DNA from: Cloacibacterium sp964530915
GTDB taxonomy: Bacteria > Bacteroidota > Bacteroidia > Flavobacteriales > Weeksellaceae
Direction of reading: 5' to 3'
Assembly (NCBI GenBank): GCA_964530915.1
Contig: CAZHCK010000013.1
Coordinates: 1-41,714 of the forward strand
DNA: 41,714 nucleotides
Positions 16,050-22,942 of the stretch are shown here, piece by piece. Both the position numbers and the translations under genes were made by a program. The notes beneath the pieces were generated by a model. That model did no database searches. It was not told where the DNA came from and saw nothing but the letters and a program-made list of their open reading frames with translations. Positions within the stretch are counted from its first letter, which is position 1, and every line of letters starts with the position of its first letter.

Positions 16050-16589
16050 TTATTTTTCTTTTCTAATTTTTTGAACTAATTCTAGAGCCATTTCGGTTAC
16101 TTTTGGAATAGCAGCGGCTACTTTTGGTGAAAGCTCTAGATACATAGGCTCCATTTTAGAAATGGTAACCGTGAAAAGATAAATATTAGGCATTTTATCC
16201 ATAAATGTGAGGATATCTACCATGTCTTTTAATCCAAAATTATGACCGCTCAACGAAACGGGGAAATCATCTGAAAATTTAGGAGTGAGAAGCGTAATGG
16301 TTCCTTCTTCTTTTCCGTCCATCGTAGCATCTACAATAATCACATGCTCGTGACTTTCGATGTAGGGAACAAGTGAAAAACCGCCAGTTCCTCCATCTAA
16401 AAAACTGATATTTTTTGGAAATCTAGAAGTGTCTAAATTTTTAACAAACTGAACACCAATTCCTTCGTCTCCCATCAAATAATTCCCGATTCCCAAAATG
16501 AGAATGTCATTTCCGTCAGAATGAAATTCGTCTACGGTATATTGGAAAATTTCTGTATTATTTTTCAAAATTTTAAATTTTTGAGGCAA
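16050..16589 (-). CDS. Hydrogenase maturation protease (HyaD/HybD type)
   Basis: This M52-family endopeptidase removes the C-terminal tail of the large subunit once nickel is in place. Visible are LGIGNYLMGDEGIGV with nickel-ligand Glu42, VDATMDG with Asp88, and SGHNFGLKD with His116, corresponding to Glu16, Asp62 and His93 of E. coli HybD. The protein has about 26 more N-terminal residues than HybD. No ATG precedes the conserved core: the frame opens at TTG 16589, and another TTG at 16568 (residue 8) is possible. The gene follows a terminator-like hairpin and is followed without a base of spacing by the hypF frame. Confidence 0.9.
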   Translation of the reverse strand: MPQKFKILKNNTEIFQYTVDEFHSDGNDILILGIGNYLMGDEGIGVQFVKNLDTSRFPKNISFLDGGTGGFSLVPYIESHEHVIIVDATMDGKEEGTITLLTPKFSDDFPVSLSGHNFGLKDMVDILTFMDKMPNIYLFTVTISKMEPMYLELSPKVAAAIPKVTEMALELVQKIRKEK

Positions 16590-16592
16590 AAA

Positions 16593-16629
16593 ATTCCCCG
16601 AAAATGATAATTATTTCAGGGAATTCGGT
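16593..16629 (-). terminator. Terminator-like hairpin between cytochrome b and protease genes
   Basis: Arms 16593-16603 and 16614-16624 (11 bp with one wobble pair, 10-nt loop). On the transcribed minus strand the stem is followed by a run of T before the TTG start of the protease (the run lies at 16588-16593). It may lower read-through from the structural genes into protease and hypF, or stabilise the upstream mRNA end. Confidence 0.5.
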
Positions 16630-16640
16630 TTAGTTTAATA

Positions 16641-17393
16641 TTAATGTTTCTCCTCTTCTTTATAATCTTCGAATCTTTCGGTACGACAGAATTTATAACC
16701 ACTTACCATCGCCGAAGATTCACCACGACCTTCTAACCAATCGTGGAATAAGACTAGGTAAAAATGTACTGCAATGAACAATATAAATGCCCACATTACA
16801 ATATGGTGAATTCTTCTAATTAAAAATTCATCAGTTGTAAACAACGAGGTAGCCCAAGCAAAAAACTTAGGAAAAAACCATGTAGAAGTAGGTGCATACA
16901 ATGCAAATCCAGTAAACACCATTACTATTGCTAGAATGAACATTACCAAATAAGATGCTGCAGCAACTGCATTATGACCAATAGGAATATTGGTGAATTT
17001 ATATTCTTTTTCGTTGAATAAAAAGATATCGTACTTGATTACGTGCCACATTTTTTCTCTCCCTTTTTTATCAAAAGGCACAAACTGTCTCCAATTGGCA
17101 AATCTGTTTCCTACAAAAGCCCAATAAACTCTCATAAACATTACAGCAACCATTGCATAAGCACTTATGAAGTGTACCTGCCTGATTAATCCCATCCAAA
17201 ATTGTCCTGACGCTTCTTTTGCAGTCATAATTGCAGGAGGATTCGCGATTAAAAACCCTGTAATAATGAGAAAAGTAATTGCAAAACCATTAATCCAATG
17301 GAAAAAACGAACGGGCAATTGCCAAATGTACGCTCGTCTGAAGGTAACCGTTTTAATAGGAACTCCTTCTTGAATTTGAGTTGTGTTTTCCAT
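16641..17393 (-). CDS. Hydrogenase cytochrome b subunit (HyaC/HupC type)
   Basis: 250 residues and four main membrane helices. The Ni/Fe-hydrogenase 1 b-type cytochrome family is recognisable from LPVRFFHWINGFAI (His near residue 33), RQVHFISAYAMVAVMFMRVYW (His near 75), and RRIHHIVMWAFILFIAVHFYLVLFHDW near the C-terminus, giving the His pairs for two b hemes and quinone binding nearby. It anchors the periplasmic hydrogenase dimer and passes its electrons to the quinone pool. It lies 17 bp behind the large-subunit gene. Confidence 0.93.
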   Translation of the reverse strand: MENTTQIQEGVPIKTVTFRRAYIWQLPVRFFHWINGFAITFLIITGFLIANPPAIMTAKEASGQFWMGLIRQVHFISAYAMVAVMFMRVYWAFVGNRFANWRQFVPFDKKGREKMWHVIKYDIFLFNEKEYKFTNIPIGHNAVAAASYLVMFILAIVMVFTGFALYAPTSTWFFPKFFAWATSLFTTDEFLIRRIHHIVMWAFILFIAVHFYLVLFHDWLEGRGESSAMVSGYKFCRTERFEDYKEEEKH

Positions 17394-17410
17394 TTTAAAA
17401 TATTTTTAGA

Positions 17411-19147
17411 TTAAACGGTACAAACAGAAACGTCATTAATTTCCTTGATGATATTTCCTTTTTCGTCATACAAATGCACTGCACAAGCAATACAAGGGTC
17501 AAAAGAGTGAATTGTTCTAATGATTTCTAATGGAAGTTCTGGATCTGCAACTGGAGTATTAATCAATGTGCTTTCGTAAGGAGAGCGCTGTCCTTTTGGA
17601 TCACGTGGTGAAGCATTCCAAGTAGAAGGAACGATTTGTTGGTAATTTTCTGTTTTACCATCTTTAATCACAATCCAGTGGCTTAATCCACCTCTTGGAG
17701 CTTCTACTCTACCTACACCTTTAGCTTCAGCTGGCCATGTAGAAACTTCCCATTTCTCCATATTTGCCATTCTTTCATCACCTCCTTTGATATTTTCAAT
17801 CAGTTTATCATAGAATTCTAAGTTCCATTGAGCTACTAGTTGAGTTTCTAAACCTCTAGCTGCAGTTCTACCTAATGTAGAGAATAATGCTTCTGCAGGA
17901 ACATCTAATTTCGTTAATGCAGAATCTACTACTTCTTTGAAATCTTCTCTTCCTAATGCATAACCTACTAACATTCTCGCTAATGGACCTACTTCCATTG
18001 CTTGACCTTTCCAACGAGGAGTTTTGATAAAGCTGTATTTATTTTCTACATCTAAGAATTCATATGGAGGTTTTGGACCTGTATAATTGATATTCGTTTC
18101 TCCACTCCAAGGTTGTTTTCCGGCGTTTGGATCACCTGTATAATCGTACCAAGAATTGTTAACGTGCTCTTCTACTGTTTTCAGATTTTCTAAATCTACA
18201 TCATGTACTTTAGATAAATCTTTATTAAGAATTACACCAGCTGGGAATTTGTAGGTACTCATGTCTTTATTTCCGTAACCAGCCATAGGGAAATCACCAA
18301 ATGCCATAAAGTTATGGAAACCACCAATTGCGCCCCAATCTTTGTAGAAACTAGCAATCGTTAATAAATCTGGAAGATAAACTTGTTCTACAAATTCTTT
18401 TCCTTGAATTAATAATTTCTGAACTAGAGCAAGTCTCTCTGCGTTAATACCACTTGCGTCATCTACGTTAATTGCGCAAGCCATACCTCCTACTAAGAAA
18501 TTAGGGTGAGGGTTTTTACCTCCGAAGATAGCGTGAATTTTCACGATTTCTTTTTGCCATTCTAATGCTTCAAGGTAGTGAGCTGTTGCCATTAAGTTAG
18601 CTTCCGGTGGAAGTTTCATAGCTGGGTGTCCCCAATATCCGTTTGCAAAGATTCCTAACTGTCCGCTGTCTACAAATTTTTTCAAACGTTTTTGTAAATC
18701 AGCAAAATATCCTGGTGAAGATTTTGGCCAATTAGAGATAGACTGTGCTAATTGTGATGTTTTTACAGGGTCTGCACTTAAACCATTCACTACATCTACC
18801 CAGTCAAATGCATGAAGATGATAGAAGTGTACAATATGGTCATGTACATATAATGAGCCTAGCATTATATTTCTTACCATTTCTGCATTAGGTGGTACAT
18901 TAATTCCTAATGCGTTTTCTACTGCTCTAATAGAAGCAATAGCGTGGGTAGTAGTACATACTCCACAAGTTCTTTGTACAAAAGCCCAAACATCTTTTGG
19001 GTTTCTGCCTTTTACAATATTTTCTAAACCACGTACCATTCCTGATGAAAGGAATGCGTCTCTGATTGTCCCGTCTGTGATTTCTACCTCTGCTCTTAAA
19101 TGACCTTCAATCCTTGTAATAGGATCTACTACTATTCTATTTGCCAT
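17411..19147 (-). CDS. [NiFe]-hydrogenase large subunit, group 1
   Basis: 578 residues, carrying the NiFe(CN)2CO active site. The N-terminal motif is RTCGVCTTTHA (Cys61, Cys64) and the C-terminal motif is DPCIACAVH (Cys552, Cys555, His558): the four nickel-binding cysteines. Twenty residues follow His558 and should be removed by the protease encoded downstream. DPITRIEGHLRAEVE at the start is typical of group 1 uptake enzymes. It has no export signal of its own and should cross the membrane with the Tat-signal-bearing small subunit encoded 11 bp upstream. Confidence 0.97.
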   Translation of the reverse strand: MANRIVVDPITRIEGHLRAEVEITDGTIRDAFLSSGMVRGLENIVKGRNPKDVWAFVQRTCGVCTTTHAIASIRAVENALGINVPPNAEMVRNIMLGSLYVHDHIVHFYHLHAFDWVDVVNGLSADPVKTSQLAQSISNWPKSSPGYFADLQKRLKKFVDSGQLGIFANGYWGHPAMKLPPEANLMATAHYLEALEWQKEIVKIHAIFGGKNPHPNFLVGGMACAINVDDASGINAERLALVQKLLIQGKEFVEQVYLPDLLTIASFYKDWGAIGGFHNFMAFGDFPMAGYGNKDMSTYKFPAGVILNKDLSKVHDVDLENLKTVEEHVNNSWYDYTGDPNAGKQPWSGETNINYTGPKPPYEFLDVENKYSFIKTPRWKGQAMEVGPLARMLVGYALGREDFKEVVDSALTKLDVPAEALFSTLGRTAARGLETQLVAQWNLEFYDKLIENIKGGDERMANMEKWEVSTWPAEAKGVGRVEAPRGGLSHWIVIKDGKTENYQQIVPSTWNASPRDPKGQRSPYESTLINTPVADPELPLEIIRTIHSFDPCIACAVHLYDEKGNIIKEINDVSVCTV

Positions 19148-19158
19148 TTTTTAAATTT

Positions 19159-20295
19159 TTAAATCTTGTCTTTAGCTAATTTTTTTTCACTTTCTTCCGC
19201 TTCTTTTATTCTTCTTTCTAAATCTTTTCTTTTAGAAATATTAGAAGCTACGGCATGTATTGCAGCTCCGGCAACTACGCCACCAAGAGCAACTTTACCA
19301 ACAGTATCAGCATTGCTCTCTGCGAAACCGCCTATTGCAGAAATGTCTCTAGAATAGAAACTATCTGCTGCATCCCAGAATTTATCTGCACTACAACCTA
19401 GACATCCGTGACCAGACTGAATTGGATAAGAAATACCACCATTCCATTTCATATTACCACAGGTATTATAAGTAGATGGTCCTTTACAGCCTACTTTATA
19501 TAGACAATATCCTTTTTTAGCATTTTCGTCATCGAAACTTTCTACGAAAAGACCTGCATCAAAATAAGGTCTTCTGTAGCAGCTATCGTGAACACGTTTA
19601 GAATAGAAAGCTTTTGGTCTTCCTGCAGCATCTAATTCTGGTAATTTACCAAATGCTACATAATGCACAATCACTCCAGCCATTACCTCACCAATTGGTG
19701 GGCAACCTGGAACATTGATAATCGGTTTATCTGTAATAATTTTATTAATAGGAACCGCGCCGGTAGGATTTGGCTTAGCTGCTTGTACACAACCTGTAGT
19801 TGCACAGCTTCCCCATGCTATGATAGCAGCAGCGTCTTTAGCAGACTCTTTTAGAATATCTATAGCTGTTCTTCCTGCAATTACACAATAATTACCATCA
19901 TCTCCTAGTGGAACAGAACCTTCTACACAAAGAATATATTTTCCCTTATATTTCTCCATGGTAGATTTTTTAGCCGCTTCTGCTTGATGACCACTTGCCG
20001 CCATCAATGTTAATGTGTAATCTAATGAAATCTTGTCTAGAATTATATCCGCTACGATAGGATGGTCTGAGCGGATAAAAGACTCACTGCAACAGGTACA
20101 TTCTTGGAAATGTTCCCATATTACAGGTAATCTTGGTGTAGTAGCTAATGCTTTGGCTACTTGACCAAGAGCTGAACTTTCGATACCCATGTATGCGCCA
20201 ATGAAGGCAACAAATTTCATGAAATCTCTTCTAGAATATCCTTGTCTCTCAATACTCTGAAGGTAAGTTTCATTGGTTGAAGTTTTAGTCCCCAT
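19159..20295 (-). CDS. [NiFe]-hydrogenase small subunit, oxygen-tolerant type
   Basis: 378 residues. A Tat signal SRRDFMK (21-27) is followed by the hydrophobic stretch and the Ala-Leu-Gly region near 42-50. The proximal-cluster cysteines are Cys66, Cys68, Cys69, Cys164, Cys169 and Cys198, offset by exactly 49 from E. coli Hyd-1 Cys17, 19, 20, 115, 120 and 149. The two extra cysteines (68, 169) mark the [4Fe-3S] cluster of oxygen-tolerant group 1d enzymes. The distal cluster has His236, Cys239, Cys264 and Cys270; the medial cluster Cys279, Cys298 and Cys301. A membrane anchor (about 332-351) precedes an unusually long charged tail. It is the first gene of the leftward operon. Confidence 0.97.
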   Translation of the reverse strand: MGTKTSTNETYLQSIERQGYSRRDFMKFVAFIGAYMGIESSALGQVAKALATTPRLPVIWEHFQECTCCSESFIRSDHPIVADIILDKISLDYTLTLMAASGHQAEAAKKSTMEKYKGKYILCVEGSVPLGDDGNYCVIAGRTAIDILKESAKDAAAIIAWGSCATTGCVQAAKPNPTGAVPINKIITDKPIINVPGCPPIGEVMAGVIVHYVAFGKLPELDAAGRPKAFYSKRVHDSCYRRPYFDAGLFVESFDDENAKKGYCLYKVGCKGPSTYNTCGNMKWNGGISYPIQSGHGCLGCSADKFWDAADSFYSRDISAIGGFAESNADTVGKVALGGVVAGAAIHAVASNISKRKDLERRIKEAEESEKKLAKDKI

Positions 20296-20334
20296 ATTAT
20301 TTTTTATTAATCCTTCTAAAATTAGAAAAATTTT

Positions 20335-20342
20335 GAAATATA
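20335..20342 (-). promoter_or_regulatory. Possible -7 box of the hydrogenase operon
   Basis: The minus strand reads TATATTTC, one mismatch from TAnnTTTG, about 40 bp before the small-subunit ATG. An alternative one-mismatch box, TAAATTTA, lies at 20375-20382. Neither has a good TTG, which would fit a promoter that needs an activator. Confidence 0.3.
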
Positions 20343-20405
20343 AACGAAAAGCATTACGTTATTTATAATTATTTTAAATTTATTTTAAACAAAATCCCCC
20401 ATAAA

Positions 20406-20442
20406 CAGTGACTTTATTAAACATATGTCACTTTTGTTACTG
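20406..20442. promoter_or_regulatory. Cluster of GTSAC/GTTAC half-sites between hydrogenase and hypA
   Basis: Half-sites are CAGTGAC at 20406-20412, GTCAC at 20427-20431 and GTTAC at 20436-20440. The last two form GTCAC-TTTT-GTTAC, one mismatch from the palindrome at 4727-4740, and AGTGAC/GTCACT form an inverted repeat with a 14-nt spacer. This is probably a regulator-binding region controlling one or both divergent hydrogenase operons. Confidence 0.45.
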
Positions 20443-20507
20443 ATTAAAATCATATAAAAGTCCTATTAAAATCATAAAAATCATTTAAAAAATTAATCAG
20501 AAAAGTG

Positions 20508-20534
20508 TAGATTTGTTACATATCATTTAACAAA
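20508..20534 (+). promoter_or_regulatory. hypA promoter and overlapping inverted repeat
   Basis: TAGATTTG (20508-20515) is a full -7 match, with the predicted start near 20521 and the hypA ATG at 20538. It overlaps the inverted repeat TTTGTTA-N9-TAACAAA (20512-20534), which spans the start of transcription and could be a repressor site. Confidence 0.5.
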
Positions 20535-20537
20535 AAA

Positions 20538-20879
20538 ATGCACGAACTTTCTATTGCAACCTCAATTTTAAAAACTGCCACTCAAGAAGTTGAGAAAATT
20601 AAAGGCAAAAAAGTAGAAGAAATTTACCTAGAAATTGGCAAAATTTCTGGCATTGAAATTCCTTCTTTAGAATTTGCGTGGGAACAATGCATGAAGGATA
20701 GTGTTTTAGAAAATGCCAAAGTTCACATTACAGAACCTGATGGTTTTGCCAGATGCGCAGAATGCAATCATGAATTCGAGATTTCTAAAATTTATGATTC
20801 CTGTGAACGCTGTGGAAGTCCCTTTAAAGAAATTATTACAGGACAAGAAATGAAAATAAAAAAATTAATTATCAGCTAA
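20538..20879 (+). CDS. hypA: Nickel insertion chaperone HypA
   Basis: 113 residues, typical length. It starts Met-His-Glu-Leu-Ser, where His2 is a nickel ligand, and contains the zinc site Cys73-X2-Cys76 and Cys89-X2-Cys92. With HypB it delivers nickel to the hydrogenase large subunit. First gene of the rightward hyp operon, 11 bp before hypB. Confidence 0.96.
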   Translation: MHELSIATSILKTATQEVEKIKGKKVEEIYLEIGKISGIEIPSLEFAWEQCMKDSVLENAKVHITEPDGFARCAECNHEFEISKIYDSCERCGSPFKEIITGQEMKIKKLIIS

Positions 20880-20890
20880 AATTTAAACAT

Positions 20891-21775
20891 ATGTGCTCAA
20901 CTTGCGGATGTAGTTCTAACGAAAACGGAATTACTTTAACAAAAATGGGAGAAAACCATCATACACACCATCATCATGACGGCCATACTCATTCCCACGA
21001 ACACCATCATGGAGATCACTCTCACAGTCATGAACATCATCACGAACATGGACATGAACACAATCATGACCACGAACATCATCATCACGACCACAATCAT
21101 GGTCACCACCATCATCATGATGTAAATATTGTAGAACTAGAAAAAGATATTCTTCACCAAAATCAATTGGGAGCAGAAAGAAACCGTGGTTTTTTTGAAG
21201 CTTTAAATATTTTCGCAATGAATTTGGTTTCTTCGCCTGGTTCTGGAAAAACTTCGCTTTTAGAAAAAACCATCGCTGACTTAAAAGGCGAAATAGAATT
21301 TTCCGTAATTGAAGGTGACCAACAAACCACCAATGACGCAGCCAGAATACACGCGTTAAACGTTCCTGTTCTTCAAATCAACACAGGAAAAGGCTGTCAT
21401 CTAGATTCAGAAATGATTGCCAAATCTTTAAAAGAACTGAAACCAAAACAAAATTCTATCCTCATGATAGAAAATGTAGGAAACTTAGTTTGTCCTGCCA
21501 TGTTTGATTTAGGAGAAAACCAAAGAGTAGTCATTATTTCTACCACAGAAGGAGAAGATAAACCTCTGAAATATCCAGATATGTTTTACAGTTCTAATAT
21601 TTGTATTATCAATAAAATTGATTTGTTGCCATACTTAAAATTTGATGTAGAAAAACTGAAAGAAAACACCAAAAAAGTAAATCCAAATATCCAATTTTTT
21701 GAAGTTTCAGCTACTTCAGGAGAAGGAATGGAAGCTTGGTATGAGTTTTTAAGAAGCAAAATTGTAAAATCGTAA
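20891..21775 (+). CDS. hypB: Nickel-handling GTPase HypB, His-rich
   Basis: 294 residues. The N-terminus CSTCGC (residues 2-7) is the high-affinity nickel site known from E. coli HypB. Residues 23-76 contain 34 histidines in 54 positions, an N-terminal storage stretch like that of Bradyrhizobium HypB. The G domain has the P-loop SSPGSGKTS (114-122), EGDQQTTNDA, the metal-site segment KGCHLDSEM, and NKIDLLPY. It uses GTP hydrolysis to load nickel with HypA and probably also stores nickel. Confidence 0.97.
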   Translation: MCSTCGCSSNENGITLTKMGENHHTHHHHDGHTHSHEHHHGDHSHSHEHHHEHGHEHNHDHEHHHHDHNHGHHHHHDVNIVELEKDILHQNQLGAERNRGFFEALNIFAMNLVSSPGSGKTSLLEKTIADLKGEIEFSVIEGDQQTTNDAARIHALNVPVLQINTGKGCHLDSEMIAKSLKELKPKQNSILMIENVGNLVCPAMFDLGENQRVVIISTTEGEDKPLKYPDMFYSSNICIINKIDLLPYLKFDVEKLKENTKKVNPNIQFFEVSATSGEGMEAWYEFLRSKIVKS

Positions 21776-21841
21776 AATCTCGAAAGAATTATTTTTTACA
21801 GTTTTACAACTTTACAAATCATCAACTTAACAAAGAAAATT

Positions 21842-22096
21842 ATGTGTTTAGCCATTCCAGGAAAATTAGAAAACATTACTTCTCAACTTGACGAAGTCTT
21901 TAGAATAGGAAGTGTAGATTTTGAAGGCATCAGAAAAGAGGTAAATCTCGCTTTGGTTCCAGAAGCCAAAGTGGGTGATTATGTTCTCGTTCATGTAGGA
22001 GCAGCTATAGGAATTATAGACGAAGATGAAGCCAAAAAAACGATGGATGCCCTGAAATTAATGGGAGAAGATTTAGAATTAGAGCCAGAAAACTAG
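21842..22096 (+). CDS. hypC: Hydrogenase maturation chaperone HypC
   Basis: 84 residues beginning MCLAIPGKLE. The essential Cys2 binds the iron unit and the large-subunit precursor. It works with HypD, which is encoded about 12 kb away on the other strand. Only one hypC-type gene is present, so it must serve both scaffold and large-subunit chaperone roles here (inference). Confidence 0.96.
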   Translation: MCLAIPGKLENITSQLDEVFRIGSVDFEGIRKEVNLALVPEAKVGDYVLVHVGAAIGIIDEDEAKKTMDALKLMGEDLELEPEN

Positions 22097-22115
22097 GTAA
22101 TCATCACGATTTTCT

Positions 22116-22123
22116 TATTTTTG
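22116..22123 (+). promoter_or_regulatory. Possible internal promoter before the PnuC-like gene
   Basis: TATTTTTG, a full -7 match, lies 20 bp after the hypC stop codon and 38 bp before the next ATG. No TTG is seen upstream. It would allow the PnuC-like gene and hypE to be transcribed separately from hypABC. Confidence 0.35.
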
Positions 22124-22160
22124 TTAAAACTTAGTAAGAATTTTGTGATAAAACCTAAAA

Positions 22161-22919
22161 ATGATTCACCTAAAAAAAGCAGTTCGTTCCTTTGTGCAAT
22201 CTAAATATTTAGACCTATTTGGAGCAGCATTAGTCCTCGTTATCAGTATATATAATCAATATCACCTCACTTATTATTTTCAAGGAAATGTAAAGTTCGA
22301 AGTTCCTTTTTCAGAGCAGCTCACACTCATCAAACAAGGCGCTTTTCCTCTAGGAATTTTCTCTACCATCGGAGCCGTTTTTTCTTTACTTTCTACCAGA
22401 TTTGTGGGCAAACAAAATAATGTAGGCAATATTATAGGCGTTTTTACTACTATAAATTCAGGAACTATTGATTATTTTTTAGGAAATCATTCCGCAGCAA
22501 TCACCTATCCTTTGACCTTTATTATCACTTATTTCGCTGTGATTAAATGGAAAAAAGGTGAAAAAATTAGAAAAATAGACTTCAACTATTACCTCATCAA
22601 TAGCGTAGGTTTGGTTTTAGGATATTTATTGGTTTACATAGGAACAGAAATCTTCGGAGGAAGAGACGATTTATTGTTTTTCAACATCGTTTCTATCACT
22701 TTCGGACTTTCTTTAGGAGCCAATTTCAGTTCAGCGCTTAAATACGAGACCACGTTTTTAAGTTGGACCATTTATAACGTTGTACAGCTGATTAAAGCAT
22801 TTTTACAACTGAATATTGCAAATATTGCCAAATATATTTTCTATATGATAAACGCTGCCATCACTTTGGGAGACTGGATTTGGAACAGAGATGTGAGAAA
22901 AAAAGCAGCATTATCTTAA
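22161..22919 (+). CDS. PnuC-like membrane protein in the hyp operon
   Basis: 252 residues with about seven membrane helices. The C-terminal third (LKYETTFLSWTIYNVVQL, then KYIFYMINAAITLGDWIWNRD) resembles the PnuC nicotinamide-ribonucleoside transporter family, with its aromatic, Trp- and Asn-containing helices and closing Gly-x-Trp-x-Trp. The N-terminal part is less typical. It lies between hypC and hypE in the same direction. Possible cargos are a pyridine nucleoside or, by context, something linked to nickel. The family assignment is by eye, and a divergent unrelated transporter remains possible. Confidence 0.6.
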   Translation: MIHLKKAVRSFVQSKYLDLFGAALVLVISIYNQYHLTYYFQGNVKFEVPFSEQLTLIKQGAFPLGIFSTIGAVFSLLSTRFVGKQNNVGNIIGVFTTINSGTIDYFLGNHSAAITYPLTFIITYFAVIKWKKGEKIRKIDFNYYLINSVGLVLGYLLVYIGTEIFGGRDDLLFFNIVSITFGLSLGANFSSALKYETTFLSWTIYNVVQLIKAFLQLNIANIAKYIFYMINAAITLGDWIWNRDVRKKAALS

Positions 22920-22942
22920 TTAAAATTTAAAAATTAAGCATC

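Noticed and set aside
16050..16589. Frameshift as the cause of the missing hypF start
   Set aside because: Neither of the other two frames offers a start codon before the acylphosphatase motif, and the protease ends normally, so a frame change alone does not explain it. A base change or a rare start is more likely.
20957..21118. Possible tandem DNA repeat or CRISPR-like array
   Set aside because: The regularity comes from His codons in HypB. There are no constant repeats and unique spacers. No CRISPR array was seen anywhere in the window.
20931..21218. Two long frames opposite the His-rich part of hypB
   Set aside because: They arise from the CAT/CAC repeats of the His-rich stretch read backwards (Met/Val- or Asp/Val-rich) and lie wholly inside a certain gene.
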